A stretch of DNA of 64,000 nucleotides from Dyadobacter sp. CECT 9275 (GCF_907164905.1 NZ_CAJRAF010000004.1:248001-312000), one strand, 5' to 3'. Shown: positions 45,073 through 55,418, counted from the stretch's first letter. Notes: generated by a model from the letters alone, not told the origin. Program-made: numbers and translations.

Positions 45073-45851
45073 TCATCCGGCAAGGGTTCAACCCGTATTT
45101 TCATCCATTTTCCATCTACTTTGATCACCACAATATTCCGGTCCTTATCATAGAACATAGTGCCGTTGCCACTTCCTTTCAGTTCTTTGAAATTTACCAT
45201 TTTGGCATCTTCCTCATAATTCTGTTCGGCATCCTTTTCAGGTTGTTTTTCAACGAGATCGCTCCGACCGATATTTCCCAGGGTAAAGGCATTGGTCAGC
45301 CTGAGCGAACCGTAAAAAACAGCCTTGTCGCGGCTGAACATAAAGGAGTGCTGGTTGACGTCCGACCCAATCTTAAACCAATTATATGCCTTTTCGGAAT
45401 GATTGTATTCCGTGCCGTAATAATAGGTTTCTGCAACAGGCTTGCCTTCTTCAACATGTTTGTTGACCAGCATGGTAATGCGCGACTTGTCGTCTCGGGC
45501 GTACCCTTCAAACACATGGTACCCCCAGCGCTTTTTATTTCGTTCATATTCATTTCCCCTCACCTGAACCATATATGGCGTACTCAGAATGCCATCGACG
45601 GTTGTATACATGGGTGTGAGCCTGGGATCAAAACCAAACTGGTACCCACGCTCCTTCCAGCGGCCCCAGGTGGAATCTATATCAGAAGATACTACCGCCC
45701 TTCGGAACACAGAGTGCTCCGAACCCGGTAACAGTCTAAAATAATTGCTGGCTGCCGTAGTCGCCGTTTGTCCGTAAGACACCGTACATGCGGCGGAAAG
45801 TAGCCCTATAAACCACAAAGAATAAAATAAGAAAGAAATTTTCTGTCCCAT
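45054..45851 (-). CDS. Orphan secreted protein
   Basis: 265 aa from ATG 45851, where a signal peptide begins (MGQKISFLFYSLWFIGLLSAACTVSYGQ); the reading from 45914 would bury it. A Cys occurs in the leader but YGQ is a likely cleavage site, so it may be periplasmic or secreted rather than lipidated. The mature protein is rich in Lys/Tyr/Trp with no domain I recognise (YQFGFDPRLTPMYTTVDG, KYVEEGKPVAETYYYGTEYN-like blocks). 169 bp after susD on the same strand, so possibly co-transcribed with that locus. Confidence 0.72.
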   Translation of the reverse strand: MGQKISFLFYSLWFIGLLSAACTVSYGQTATTAASNYFRLLPGSEHSVFRRAVVSSDIDSTWGRWKERGYQFGFDPRLTPMYTTVDGILSTPYMVQVRGNEYERNKKRWGYHVFEGYARDDKSRITMLVNKHVEEGKPVAETYYYGTEYNHSEKAYNWFKIGSDVNQHSFMFSRDKAVFYGSLRLTNAFTLGNIGRSDLVEKQPEKDAEQNYEEDAKMVNFKELKGSGNGTMFYDKDRNIVVIKVDGKWMKIRVEPLPDDVQYPF

Positions 45852-46019
45852 AAGAGATTGCCCGGTAGAGTCCATTAAATAGTTGATCTGTTTTTGCCAG
45901 AAAGTAATTCTCAATAATCGGATTTCTGAATCAAATCTTACGATTTCTCAAAACAAACTGCATCAGTATACCATAAAGATACTTGCGGAACAACAAATAC
46001 TTATTTTAAACCAAACGGA

Positions 46020-47606
46020 CTACCAGCCGTCATTTTGTTTCAGTTTTGGATTTGCATCGATTTGAGACTGCGGAATCGGAAATAATTCAAGGCGGGGGCT
46101 GTAAGGAGTCAGCACATTATCCACGATTTGGGCCGTACTCATGGCAGCAATTTCTTCCTGAAGGGTACCCCATCGCCTGATATCAAAAACCGTGGTAAAT
46201 TCTCCGGTGAGTTCAAGCCTCCTTTCCAGGCGGATCGCCCTCCGGAGAGCAGACACGCCGGAGGCTTTGGACAGCGTTGCCCCTGCGCGCGCGCGGACCC
46301 TGTTCAGTAACGCCAGCGCTTCCGCCGACTTACCGACTTCATTCAGTGCTTCGGCATAACAGAGTAAAACATCAGAGAAACGCAACTCGATCAGATCCGA
46401 ACTGTATCCCTGAATAGCAGCCCCCGCAGGCCGGGCCACACGTGCAAGTTTTCCAAATGCCATTCCATACTTAAAATCATCATGCGCAAGGGACGCTCCG
46501 GTTCTTTTGATCACGTAATTTCCTTTCGTCACATTGTACGTAATACTATCGCCGGGCTCTGCTCCGGCTCTTGCCCCGCCTTTGAACACGTATTTATCTA
46601 CCAAAGTAAAATCACGTCGACTATCTGATGCTTCAAACAGTTTGTAAAAATCATAAGTTAATCCATAGTTGGTCTGTTCATCCCCATTCACAAGGCCAGC
46701 TGGAAATAAGTGAAACGGGAGTACGTTCCCATTGGGATTACTGGAATTCACGAAATAGCCAAACGACAAAACGATTTCTTCATTCCGTTCATTGTCCAGA
46801 GAAAATACCTCTGAAAAATCGGTCAGCAAGCCAAAACCATATTTCGCCTCATTGGTTTCACCGGTTACCTCCGCCAGCTTGTCCGCTGCCTTCTGAAAGT
46901 TCTCCGTCTTGTTCAACGGTTTCCCGGCCATGTGCAGATACACTTTCCCCAACATGGCTTTGGCCGTCCCGGCGGTAACTCTTCCGCGTTCCGCGCCAGT
47001 CCGTATGTCCGGCAGATGCTCCTCTGCAAAAGTAAGGTCTCCAACAATTGTCTGATACACTTCTTCCGCAGCCGACCGGGGCGCATAGAGAGACGCCTCG
47101 TCGTCCAAACCTGTTATTTCAGTTAAAAGAAGCGGAACACCGCCAAAGTACCGCACCAGATTAAAATAGGCATAGGCCCTCAGAAACCTGGCTTCCGCAA
47201 TGTATGAATCGGCCTCCACATTTTCTTTCACGGCTAAATCAGCGTTGGCGATGACGGTATTGGCCCGGAAAATAATTTTATAAAATCTTGCCCAGACGGA
47301 CTCAAAAGCACCTGAAGATGCAACATGCGCAAAGCGATAATAGGGATCGGAACCTGAACCCAAAATGCCTGCAGTAGCATACCTGTGCCCCGACTCCGTC
47401 AAGATAAACCGGTTCAGAACATCGGTATAATCCGGCGCAGTCCAGCTCTGATAAACACCATAGGTGGCTTGTTTCAAACCCGCCTCATCTTTAAAGACTT
47501 CTTCCTTGCTGAGTGCGGAAAATGGTTTTTCGTCAAGATTATCCTTACAGGAAACCATAAGTCCCGCAAAGGCAATGCACATAGATGTTAACGTTAAGTA
47601 TTTCAT
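46020..47606 (-). CDS. SusD/RagB-family nutrient-binding lipoprotein
   Basis: 528 aa. Lipobox MVSC (Cys20). Helical TPR-like core with LRAYAYFNLVRYFGGVPLLL and the C-terminal LRFSDVLLCYAEALNEVGKSAEALALLNRVRARAG and RRLELTGEFTTVFDIRRWG blocks are the SusD signature. It binds a nutrient (often a glycan) at the outer surface and hands it to the SusC channel. Its start is 7 nt after the susC stop, so they form one operon. No glycoside hydrolase or sigma/anti-sigma pair flanks it, so the substrate cannot be guessed. Confidence 0.95.
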   Translation of the reverse strand: MKYLTLTSMCIAFAGLMVSCKDNLDEKPFSALSKEEVFKDEAGLKQATYGVYQSWTAPDYTDVLNRFILTESGHRYATAGILGSGSDPYYRFAHVASSGAFESVWARFYKIIFRANTVIANADLAVKENVEADSYIAEARFLRAYAYFNLVRYFGGVPLLLTEITGLDDEASLYAPRSAAEEVYQTIVGDLTFAEEHLPDIRTGAERGRVTAGTAKAMLGKVYLHMAGKPLNKTENFQKAADKLAEVTGETNEAKYGFGLLTDFSEVFSLDNERNEEIVLSFGYFVNSSNPNGNVLPFHLFPAGLVNGDEQTNYGLTYDFYKLFEASDSRRDFTLVDKYVFKGGARAGAEPGDSITYNVTKGNYVIKRTGASLAHDDFKYGMAFGKLARVARPAGAAIQGYSSDLIELRFSDVLLCYAEALNEVGKSAEALALLNRVRARAGATLSKASGVSALRRAIRLERRLELTGEFTTVFDIRRWGTLQEEIAAMSTAQIVDNVLTPYSPRLELFPIPQSQIDANPKLKQNDGW

Positions 47607-47613
47607 AGCTTTA

Positions 47614-50600
47614 TCAGAAGTTCAGGGAAAGACCGATTGTATAAGATTTCTGGGAGGGATATGCTCCATAATCAATTCCCTGCTGAAGAAGGGATTGCGC
47701 GTAAGAACTCACCTCAGGATCAAAACCTGTGTACTTTGTAATTGTAAAAAGATTGGTGCCGGTAACAAACAAACGCGGGTTTTTGACGGGTCCGAGTTTG
47801 GGGAAAGTATAGGAAAGGGTCAGCATTTTCAATCGGGCAAAACTACCGTCCTCTATCATGGTTGAATTAATATCTCCGGAGGCTATTCCGCGCTGAATGC
47901 CCGGATACTTAGGGTCATTGTGCTGGTTGGCTTCGGTCCATCGTTTATTGTACCATTCCAGCGACTGGTTGAAACCAACGCCCCCATAATCCACTACCCC
48001 ATTGTTGATATAAAAATTCGTAAGATTCAGCACATCATTACCATAGGATCCTGTAAATAAGGCATTTACTGAAAAACCCTTCCATACCAGATCATGCGAC
48101 CAGCCAAAAATGAAATCGGGCGTTGATTTACCCAAAACAACGCGGTCATCAGCATTGATGATGTCATTTCCATCGGTATTTTCATAAATCCAGGCACCAT
48201 AAACCGGTGTTCCCTTGGTGCCCGGCGGCCTTGGTCCTTCAAAAGTGGTAAAAGTAGGGTTACCGTCTGAATCAAAGTCGGTTTTCTGTGTGAGCCTCTG
48301 AACGCGATAGCCAAAAAACCTGCCTACTTCTTCCCCGGGTGTGAGGATACCCGACACCCCTCCCAGGAGATTCCCATTGATATTCACATAGTCTGACTGC
48401 GTTCTTTCACCGAGGTCTACCAGCGTATTGAGATTTCTCGAAATATTGATCCTGGTGGAATAGGTAACATGCCTGGCCTGTACAATGTTGGCCTGAAGGC
48501 TCAGCTCCACCCCGGTATTCCGCATGGTTCCGTAATTATCTATGATGGTATTCACCCCCGATTGCGAAGGTACGCGCCGTTGCTGAAGAAGATCACTGGT
48601 TACTTTATTATAATAGTCAAAACTAAGCACGAGCCTGTCCCTGGCAGTATTGAAGTCCAGCCCTGCATTAAACTGTCTTGTTCTTTCCCACGACAGATTG
48701 GGGTTTGCCATGGTATTGGGAAAAACACCCGTAACCAGGGTACCTCCCTCCCCGACCTCATAAAAACTGCTCCCATACTGCGAAAGGGAAGAATAGGGCC
48801 CGATTGCCTGGCTTCCTGTTTCACCATAGGATGCTCTTATCTTTGCATTGGAAACAAATTTAACACCTTTCATAAATTCCTCTGCGTCCAGATTCCAGGC
48901 CAATGCTACTGCCGGAAACAGGCCGTACTTCCGGTTGGCTGCAAAAGGCGAGGCACCATCGAGCCGCAGAGAAGTGTTCAGTACATACCTTCCTTTGAAG
49001 GAGTAATTTGCCCTGAAAAATGCAGACTGCAGTCTCCGCTGCTCCTTATACGAGCCAATGGCCTGGCTTTGCGCAGTACCAATGTTGTCCACTCCGAAGT
49101 AAGGTATCTCAAAACCAGACGATAACGTGTTGACGAATTCAACGGTCTGGTCGTTATATTCCACACCTAAAGTAGTGTTGAGATAATGATTTTTCTTCAG
49201 GGTCTGTTCATAAAGGAAATAGGCATTCACGTTGTAGCTGTAGGTATTGGAAGTATTGTTGCTTCCACGTCCGTTCACCGCATTCCCCTCCGCCGTACTG
49301 GGTGGCAAAAATACTTGCCGGCGAGTCAGGTTCTGGTTGGTTCCCAGGCTTACCACCAGTTGCAGACCCTTCACTATTTTGAACCAGTTCTCGACGTTAA
49401 TGATGGAATAATCATTTTTGGTAATGTCCGTTTTCGCCATCAGTTCATGATAGGGATTGGAAAAATAATAACCCTGATACCCCGGTATTCCCAAACTGTT
49501 GTTACCAAGATAATCAATCTCAAGCGTAGGGGCAGCTCTGAGGCCGTCCATCAGGCCGCCTGAATTGGGCCATGCACGGGAGGCAGTTACAGCACGGTTG
49601 GTTTTCTGCCTGGTAAACGCAAGCTGCGCCTTCAGGCTGTACCAATCGTTTATGTCACTGTTCATATTTGCCCGGATACTGGCCCGGTTATTGTTGGAAT
49701 TGATGATCGTGCCACGTTCTCTGAGATAATTTCCCGACAGGTAGTAAGACGATTTGGGACTTCCGCCTGAAAGGCTTAATGTCACATCCTGACGGAAGCT
49801 GGGCTGCGTAACCGCCGCGACCCAATCCGTATTGGTGCTAACATCGTCAGGGTTTTCAAACGGGGGCATTCGATCCGTCATACGGTAACTTTCATTGATG
49901 ATCTGTGCATACTGTCTGGCATTCATCATGCGGATGGGGTTGGCTACTGACCCGAAGGAAGTTTTATTGACAAGCTCGACGCGCCCCTCCCCTCTCTTGC
50001 CAGACCTGGTGGTGATCAGCACCACACCGTTAGCTCCACGAGACCCATAGATAGCGGTTGCGGAGGCGTCCTTTAAAATTTCAATACTTTCAATATCATT
50101 GGGGTTGATACCATAAAGCCCATTTTGAGAATAGGCTCCTGCAAAGTTGACACCGGCTTCGCGGTAAGGCGGCATAGGAAATCCGTCAATGACGTATAAG
50201 GGTTCATTGTTACCGCTCAACGAATTGTTTCCCCGGATGCGGACTACGGATGATGCCCCCGGCTCTCCGGAAGTTTCGGTGATCTGAACCCCCGTGGTAC
50301 GTCCCTGCAAGGCCTGATCGAGGGTGTTCACAACCGCTGATTTATATTCCGATGATGAAACGCGTGAGGTGGAACTCGCCAGGTCGCGCTTGCTTTGCGC
50401 TCCATAACCTACCACCACCACTTCTTTTAGTGCTTTTGTTTCAGGGAACATCTGCAGGTTTAGGGTAGACTGCCGCCGAATTACTTTTTCCTGTGGTATG
50501 AATCCCACATAACTAAACACAAGAACTCCACCCTGCGCAGGAACCCTCATTTCAAATGTTCCATCGGTATTACTGACGGTCTGTATTTTAGTATTTTTCA

Positions 50601-51075
50601 CCACAATCCCAACTCCCGGCAGCCCTGTACCTTTTTCGTCCGTGATCATCCCCCTGACCGTCCTCGCGCCAGGCCCGGGATCCTGAATGGTATCATTGTT
50701 TACTCCTGAAGAAGTCGAATCCTGTCCGTTCCCGGCCGTAACCGCAGCGCCTTTCGGGGAGCTGGACGTACTGTCGGCGGCAAGGCTGGAGGTAGTACTA
50801 TCGGACAGACTAACAGTCTTTTTAAGTGTATCTATGACTGTTGCAGATTTGATAAGAGGATCAAAATCCTGTCCTCTAAGCCCGGCCGGATTTTTATTGG
50901 GCAAGGTATCAGCAGCAGTTTTTGTATTTGAAAGCGAGTCTGGTTTAACGGCAGGCTGCTGCGAATATGCGACTGTGTGCATGACCAGAAAACCCCAGAC
51001 CATACCTATTGGCCCGAGCTTTTTGAGAGATATCCTTTTCCCGGGACACCCGTCAGGTGGTTGTATTTCTTTCAT
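47614..51075 (-). CDS. SusC/RagA-type TonB-dependent outer-membrane transporter
   Basis: 1153 aa from ATG 51075 (MKEIQPP; an ATG at 51117 is possible). Signal peptide to about residue 38, a Ser/Thr/Asp-rich linker (39-137), then a carboxypeptidase-like regulatory domain (about 138-215; RGMITDEKGTGLPGVGIVVK, VLVFSYVGFIPQE), plug domain (EVVVVGYGAQSKRDLASS; VRIRGNNSLSGNNEPLYVIDGFP) and a 22-strand barrel. It imports the ligand captured by the SusD partner using TonB energy. The low-complexity linker before the regulatory domain is longer than usual. Confidence 0.95.
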   Translation of the reverse strand: MKEIQPPDGCPGKRISLKKLGPIGMVWGFLVMHTVAYSQQPAVKPDSLSNTKTAADTLPNKNPAGLRGQDFDPLIKSATVIDTLKKTVSLSDSTTSSLAADSTSSSPKGAAVTAGNGQDSTSSGVNNDTIQDPGPGARTVRGMITDEKGTGLPGVGIVVKNTKIQTVSNTDGTFEMRVPAQGGVLVFSYVGFIPQEKVIRRQSTLNLQMFPETKALKEVVVVGYGAQSKRDLASSTSRVSSSEYKSAVVNTLDQALQGRTTGVQITETSGEPGASSVVRIRGNNSLSGNNEPLYVIDGFPMPPYREAGVNFAGAYSQNGLYGINPNDIESIEILKDASATAIYGSRGANGVVLITTRSGKRGEGRVELVNKTSFGSVANPIRMMNARQYAQIINESYRMTDRMPPFENPDDVSTNTDWVAAVTQPSFRQDVTLSLSGGSPKSSYYLSGNYLRERGTIINSNNNRASIRANMNSDINDWYSLKAQLAFTRQKTNRAVTASRAWPNSGGLMDGLRAAPTLEIDYLGNNSLGIPGYQGYYFSNPYHELMAKTDITKNDYSIINVENWFKIVKGLQLVVSLGTNQNLTRRQVFLPPSTAEGNAVNGRGSNNTSNTYSYNVNAYFLYEQTLKKNHYLNTTLGVEYNDQTVEFVNTLSSGFEIPYFGVDNIGTAQSQAIGSYKEQRRLQSAFFRANYSFKGRYVLNTSLRLDGASPFAANRKYGLFPAVALAWNLDAEEFMKGVKFVSNAKIRASYGETGSQAIGPYSSLSQYGSSFYEVGEGGTLVTGVFPNTMANPNLSWERTRQFNAGLDFNTARDRLVLSFDYYNKVTSDLLQQRRVPSQSGVNTIIDNYGTMRNTGVELSLQANIVQARHVTYSTRINISRNLNTLVDLGERTQSDYVNINGNLLGGVSGILTPGEEVGRFFGYRVQRLTQKTDFDSDGNPTFTTFEGPRPPGTKGTPVYGAWIYENTDGNDIINADDRVVLGKSTPDFIFGWSHDLVWKGFSVNALFTGSYGNDVLNLTNFYINNGVVDYGGVGFNQSLEWYNKRWTEANQHNDPKYPGIQRGIASGDINSTMIEDGSFARLKMLTLSYTFPKLGPVKNPRLFVTGTNLFTITKYTGFDPEVSSYAQSLLQQGIDYGAYPSQKSYTIGLSLNF

Positions 51076-51538
51076 ATCGGTAATGGCTAAGTGATGTTGA
51101 GTAACTCCGCGTAACATTTACGCCTAGCCCCAGCAAACAAAAACCATACCCTATATACCCGATGGTATAGAATAAAGCACAACCTTTCCTGTAACGAAAT
51201 GCGGCACTTTAATTTGGAAAGATTTTGAAAGAAAACAGAAAAGTTAAGGGCGAAGGCAATCTAAACCCGTTTCGGTTACCGTAAGCGACTGAAATCAATA
51301 TTCTGTATATCAACAATTTACAGACAAAAAAACTCCCAAAAACATGTTTTACTCCGCTTTGCAAACGGAGCGCGGATAGGGTATTTCCTTGCTATACTTT
51401 AATTTTAAGAATATTTCAAATACTGGATGCATTATTTTTGGAAAAATCAGCTTTGCAGCTACATTTGTCAAAACGCCTAAATCTCCGGGAATTTTAGTGA
51501 CAAACCACAACAAAGGAGTAGTAGAAAACATAAACACC
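51076..51538. promoter_or_regulatory. Divergent region between susC and an orphan gene
   Basis: TTTG at 51437-51440, a 19-nt spacer and TACATTTG at 51460-51467 form a consensus Bacteroidota promoter for the + strand gene at 51539. A CTCCG...CGGAG palindrome with a TTTGCAAA centre (51352-51370) is a possible operator. I find no exact promoter for susC on the minus strand and no gene in the gap. Confidence 0.6.
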
Positions 51539-51931
51539 ATGAGAAAGGAGCAATTACTTACCGTTGATTATATAGATTCCCAGATTGGCAACATCATTGA
51601 ATACTATATCCATTGGGAATTTGAGGAAGACCCGTTTTACGGAAAAGCAAGAATCAAGGGACTCGACGACAATTTTGGAACCCTCAAAATTATTTGTGAT
51701 GTCATTGAGGGCAGTAACCTGGAATTAGCCTATGAAGTAGAAGAGGTCTTTCTGCATTCTGATAACCACCCGATCTACGCCGGGCCGCTTCCTGAAATTT
51801 ATTCTGCCAACTGGGTACATACGGATGGCAAAAAAAAGAAACAGATTTTTATAGCCCCCGCTGACGAAAATGCGAAGGAATACGCTGTTGCACAGACCAA
51901 TAGCAAGGTAATTGTGCGGAGAATTCATTAA
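51539..51931 (+). CDS. Small conserved-looking protein of unknown function
   Basis: 130 aa from ATG 51539, chosen because the consensus promoter lies inside the longer reading. Acidic, no signal peptide or membrane helix; contains WEFEEDPFYGKARIKGLDD and AYEVEEVFLHSDNHPIYAGPLPE. No domain recognised. It ends 10 nt before a perfect 10-bp hairpin. Divergent from the SusCD operon. Confidence 0.75.
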   Translation: MRKEQLLTVDYIDSQIGNIIEYYIHWEFEEDPFYGKARIKGLDDNFGTLKIICDVIEGSNLELAYEVEEVFLHSDNHPIYAGPLPEIYSANWVHTDGKKKKQIFIAPADENAKEYAVAQTNSKVIVRRIH

Positions 51932-51940
51932 TCTTATAAA

Positions 51941-51967
51941 ACCGGTGCACCGCAAAAGTGCACCGGT
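51941..51967. terminator. Hairpin between convergent genes
   Basis: Perfect 10-bp arms 51941-51950 and 51958-51967 with a 7-nt loop, GC-rich. Little U-tract on the + strand, but an A-rich run before the left arm gives a U-tract on the minus strand after the metalloprotease gene. Confidence 0.6.
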
Positions 51968-51979
51968 CCTGCTTCTCCC

Positions 51980-54127
51980 CTATCTTGTCTTCACAAATTT
52001 CTTCGTTAGTACTTTCTCTGCAAACACTGCTTTCACGATGTACAAACCGGCAGAAGCGTAACGCATGTCAAAATCGTAGATATTGGTACTAACAGCTCCC
52101 GAAATCACACGTTCCGCTACTTTCTGTCCTGAAACATTATAGATATAGATGGCCTGCAGGTCTTCGGGATGCGGATAAAACTGTACGGAAACATCTCCTT
52201 CCGTAGGATTCGGAGTAACCAGAAACCCCGCTTCTTTCAGATTGGGATTTACCGTCACCGTCCTAATGTTGATATCGTCCAGATAAATATCATTTTCGTT
52301 CGCCGTTGTATTCATGAAGGCGATCAGGATATTACCGGAATTGATGTAACTGCCAATATTGATCTCCTCTTTCCTCCATTCATTCTGAGCAGGCGTAAAG
52401 GCGATACGTGTTGCTGCGGAGCGTGTGATCAGGTTTGCCCCCCATTTTTTATAAATGCTGGTATAGGTTTTCCCACAGTCTGTACTGATCAATACCTGGA
52501 GGGTATCCCACTGGGTACTCTGGCTGTTGGTACTGGTGTAAGTTGCTGCTGCCAGTTGAAAGGAAACAAACGCCGAGTCAACACCGGCAATGTTCACGTT
52601 TGGACTTCGCAGGTAATCTTTCTGGCCTATGGAAGAATATTCATAGTTATGAATACGTGCCGAGGCCGATCCCGTTTTTGCAGCCACCGTCGTTTTTTCC
52701 CAGCTCGTTAGTCCATCGGGATTGACAATATCCCACCCCGCTGGCGGGAAGGTATTCTCAAAACTTTCGACAACCGGCGGCGGGAATGGCGCATAGTAAA
52801 TAAAACTCACACTTTTTTCATCGTTAGAGGTATCCTCGTCCTGCACACCATTGGGGCTGGCGGTATAAACGGTCAGAATGTGGTCTCCTTCCCCAACTTC
52901 AAACTGCGAAAGGTTTACGGTAGTTTCTGCAAAGGTCGCCAGGTTACCTGTCCAGCTGTAACTCAACGTTGTACCGTTATCCATTTTGGCATAAATATTG
53001 ACCGAACGCAGGGCCTGTAGGCCATTATTTCTCAGGATCAGCGTGGGTACAAAAGTATCCTGGCAAAGGCGCTGCTCAGGAGAAGTGACGGATTTCAGGT
53101 TAGAATCGTTATTCTTCAGGTCCACAGGCAGGCAGCCGTTCGAACTGGCCATCAGTGAATAATAGGAATTATAGGCTGCTTCCATCCTGGCCACCTGCAT
53201 TTTTGTAAACATGAGCAGACAATTATCCGGGGAATAGTCCATAAAATTCTGGTACATAATCCCAGGTGAAGCGGGTGTACATCGGTCTGTTACCACGCCG
53301 GTTGCACAAGTGGCGGTACTGTTACTCTGGTTCGGGGTATCGTCAATATTGTCTGAGCCTGTACAGGCACCCTCATCATCACCCCAGATGTGACGAAGGC
53401 TGAAAAAATGCCCGATCTCATGCGTCAGGGTTTTCCCCTGGTTATAAACCTGATTGTTGGCACCGGGCAGGCTGTTGTAGTCTACAACTACCCCTTTTTC
53501 ATTATCAGCCCCTTGCCCGGGAAAAGATGAATAACCCAGAATTCCGCCACTCAGCGAGCATATCCAGATATTCAGGTACTTGCTGGTATCCCAGGCATCA
53601 GCACCGCCAGTGGCAGCATGTTTTACATTTTCAGTCAAGTAATTGAAAGATCCGGAGCTGGTAGTATATCTCACGATCCCAGTGGAGGGCTGGTTGTCAG
53701 GGGTGCGCTGTGCCAGACAGAACTGAATACCTGATTGTCCGAAAAGATCTTTAAAATAAGAAGGTATCCTGGAAGCCCCGCCGTTAATGCCTGCATAATC
53801 CTTGTTGATGGTATCCAGCTGTGCCATAACCTGTGCGTCGGTTACATTGGACTGGCGGCTGACGACGATATGGAATACCACCGGAATAGTAACCAGACTG
53901 GTGGTCCGGAAGCTTGCTCCCGATTTGATCCGCTGGCTCACCTGCTGCTGAAACCGAAATTCCTCCTGGTCGTAAAGGATCTTTAAGCTGGGCTGCGTTT
54001 TGAATCGGTTCTCAAGAAGCAGCATGCTGCCGCACTTCTCCTGTGCTTTTAATACGTTTGACCAAATTAAAAGGAAGAAAACAGGTAATAGTTTGCGTAT
54101 TAATTTCACATGGGTATATCTTTTCAT
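51980..54127 (-). CDS. Secreted M43-like metalloprotease with T9SS sorting domain
   Basis: 715 aa. Signal peptide (MKRYTHVKLIRKLLPVFFLLIWS, ends KAQ). The zinc site is HEIGHFFSLRH: His236, Glu237, His240, His246, followed downstream by the Met-turn YQNFMDYSPDNCLLMFT, as in pappalysin (M43) proteases. Beta-rich domains (CARDB-like, MAM-like) fill about 350-620, then a type IX C-terminal sorting domain (NPTEGDVSVQF ... GLYIVKAVFAEKVLTKKFVK). It should be exported across the outer membrane and cleave proteins outside the cell. Confidence 0.92.
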   Translation of the reverse strand: MKRYTHVKLIRKLLPVFFLLIWSNVLKAQEKCGSMLLLENRFKTQPSLKILYDQEEFRFQQQVSQRIKSGASFRTTSLVTIPVVFHIVVSRQSNVTDAQVMAQLDTINKDYAGINGGASRIPSYFKDLFGQSGIQFCLAQRTPDNQPSTGIVRYTTSSGSFNYLTENVKHAATGGADAWDTSKYLNIWICSLSGGILGYSSFPGQGADNEKGVVVDYNSLPGANNQVYNQGKTLTHEIGHFFSLRHIWGDDEGACTGSDNIDDTPNQSNSTATCATGVVTDRCTPASPGIMYQNFMDYSPDNCLLMFTKMQVARMEAAYNSYYSLMASSNGCLPVDLKNNDSNLKSVTSPEQRLCQDTFVPTLILRNNGLQALRSVNIYAKMDNGTTLSYSWTGNLATFAETTVNLSQFEVGEGDHILTVYTASPNGVQDEDTSNDEKSVSFIYYAPFPPPVVESFENTFPPAGWDIVNPDGLTSWEKTTVAAKTGSASARIHNYEYSSIGQKDYLRSPNVNIAGVDSAFVSFQLAAATYTSTNSQSTQWDTLQVLISTDCGKTYTSIYKKWGANLITRSAATRIAFTPAQNEWRKEEINIGSYINSGNILIAFMNTTANENDIYLDDINIRTVTVNPNLKEAGFLVTPNPTEGDVSVQFYPHPEDLQAIYIYNVSGQKVAERVISGAVSTNIYDFDMRYASAGLYIVKAVFAEKVLTKKFVKTR

Positions 54128-54288
54128 TTCCAGAAAGTGGTAATTTGTAATGTCGGCGGCTGTGCGATTTCTTCTTTTGGCGTTTAATTATCAAATACGT
54201 TAAAACATTCAATTATGATGCGGTATTTTTACGATTTAATTTTTATTTAATAAGTATCAAAACGCTTCCTTACGTTGTATCCGCTACT

Positions 54289-55413
54289 ATGCAGGGAAAC
54301 ACTGAAAAGAACAAAGTGCCCTCCCCGCCGGGCCGGAAGATCATCCACATTGACATGGACGCGTTTTATGCCTCTGTGGAGCAGCGGGATCATCCGGAAT
54401 ATAAAGGAAAACCCATTGCAGTAGGCGGCTCACCTGACGGGCGCGGCGTGGTGGCAACGGCCAGTTACGAAGCCAGGAAGTTCGGGGTACGTTCCGCCAT
54501 GTCGTCCAGAAAAGCGCTGCAGTTATGCCCTCATATCATATTTGTATTTCCGCGGTTTGATGCTTACAAAGCAACTTCCAGGCATATAAGGGAAATTTTT
54601 GAAAGATACACGGATATCATCGAACCTCTGTCGCTGGACGAAGCCTTTCTGGATGTTTCAGTAGACAAAAAGAATATCGGGTCTGCCATCGAAATAGCCA
54701 GGGAGATCAAGGCCGCTATCTTTGAGGAACTAGGGCTTACTGCCTCCGCGGGAGTTTCGACGAATAAATTCGTCGCAAAAATTGCATCGGACCTCAACAA
54801 GCCCAACGGCCTTACCTTCATTGGTCCATCAAAGATCCAGTCTTTTATAGAGAACCTCCCTGTCGAAGAGTTTTTTGGTGTGGGAAAAGTCACGGCAGAA
54901 CGGATGAAAAGCATGGGCCTCCACACCGGAGCCGACCTAAAAGCCTTAAGTGAAGATACCCTCACCAAACACTTCGGGAAGATAGGGCGCTTTTTTTACC
55001 GGATCGTACGAGGAATTGATGAAAGACCCGTGCAAACGCACCGTGAAACCAAGTCTCTGGGCGCGGAAGATACCTTCCCGCAGGACCTGATGACGCTGGA
55101 TGAAATGAACCGGGAGCTGGACAGGATCGGCGAAAAGGTATACAACCGCCTCACGAAAAGTAAACTGGCTGGAAGAACCATTACCCTGAAAGTCAAATTC
55201 GGCGATTTTACACAAATCACCCGCAATCATTCTTTTGCCAGCCCCGTAAGAGAGCTGGATACAATTCTTGAAACCGCAAAAACGCTGTTAGAAAAAATAG
55301 AAATGGCCGACAAGCCCGTCAGGCTCCTTGGCATATCTCTTTCCAATTTTGGAGAACCGGAACCCCGTGCCAGTAAAAGGCACAATGATCCGGATCAGCT
55401 CGAACTGTTCTGA
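54289..55413 (+). CDS. dinB: DNA polymerase IV (Y family)
   Basis: 374 aa. The catalytic acidic residues are Asp22 and Asp24 in IHIDMDAFYASVEQRD, and Asp117/Glu118 in LSLDEAFLDVS; GVSTNKFVAKIASDLNKP and the little-finger domain (about 250-350) complete the Y-family layout. Ends in a DQLELF motif, a beta-clamp-binding peptide. Replicates past damaged bases with low fidelity. No LexA-type box is obvious upstream. Convergent with the DisA-like gene, 5 nt apart. Confidence 0.96.
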   Translation: MQGNTEKNKVPSPPGRKIIHIDMDAFYASVEQRDHPEYKGKPIAVGGSPDGRGVVATASYEARKFGVRSAMSSRKALQLCPHIIFVFPRFDAYKATSRHIREIFERYTDIIEPLSLDEAFLDVSVDKKNIGSAIEIAREIKAAIFEELGLTASAGVSTNKFVAKIASDLNKPNGLTFIGPSKIQSFIENLPVEEFFGVGKVTAERMKSMGLHTGADLKALSEDTLTKHFGKIGRFFYRIVRGIDERPVQTHRETKSLGAEDTFPQDLMTLDEMNRELDRIGEKVYNRLTKSKLAGRTITLKVKFGDFTQITRNHSFASPVRELDTILETAKTLLEKIEMADKPVRLLGISLSNFGEPEPRASKRHNDPDQLELF

Positions 55414-55418
55414 AAAAA

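Noticed and set aside
45027..45731. 234-residue plus-strand frame
   Set aside because: It is antisense to the orphan secreted gene, whose signal peptide and composition are far more convincing.
48469..49125. 218-residue plus-strand frame inside susC
   Set aside because: It is a shadow of the strongly supported TonB-dependent transporter.
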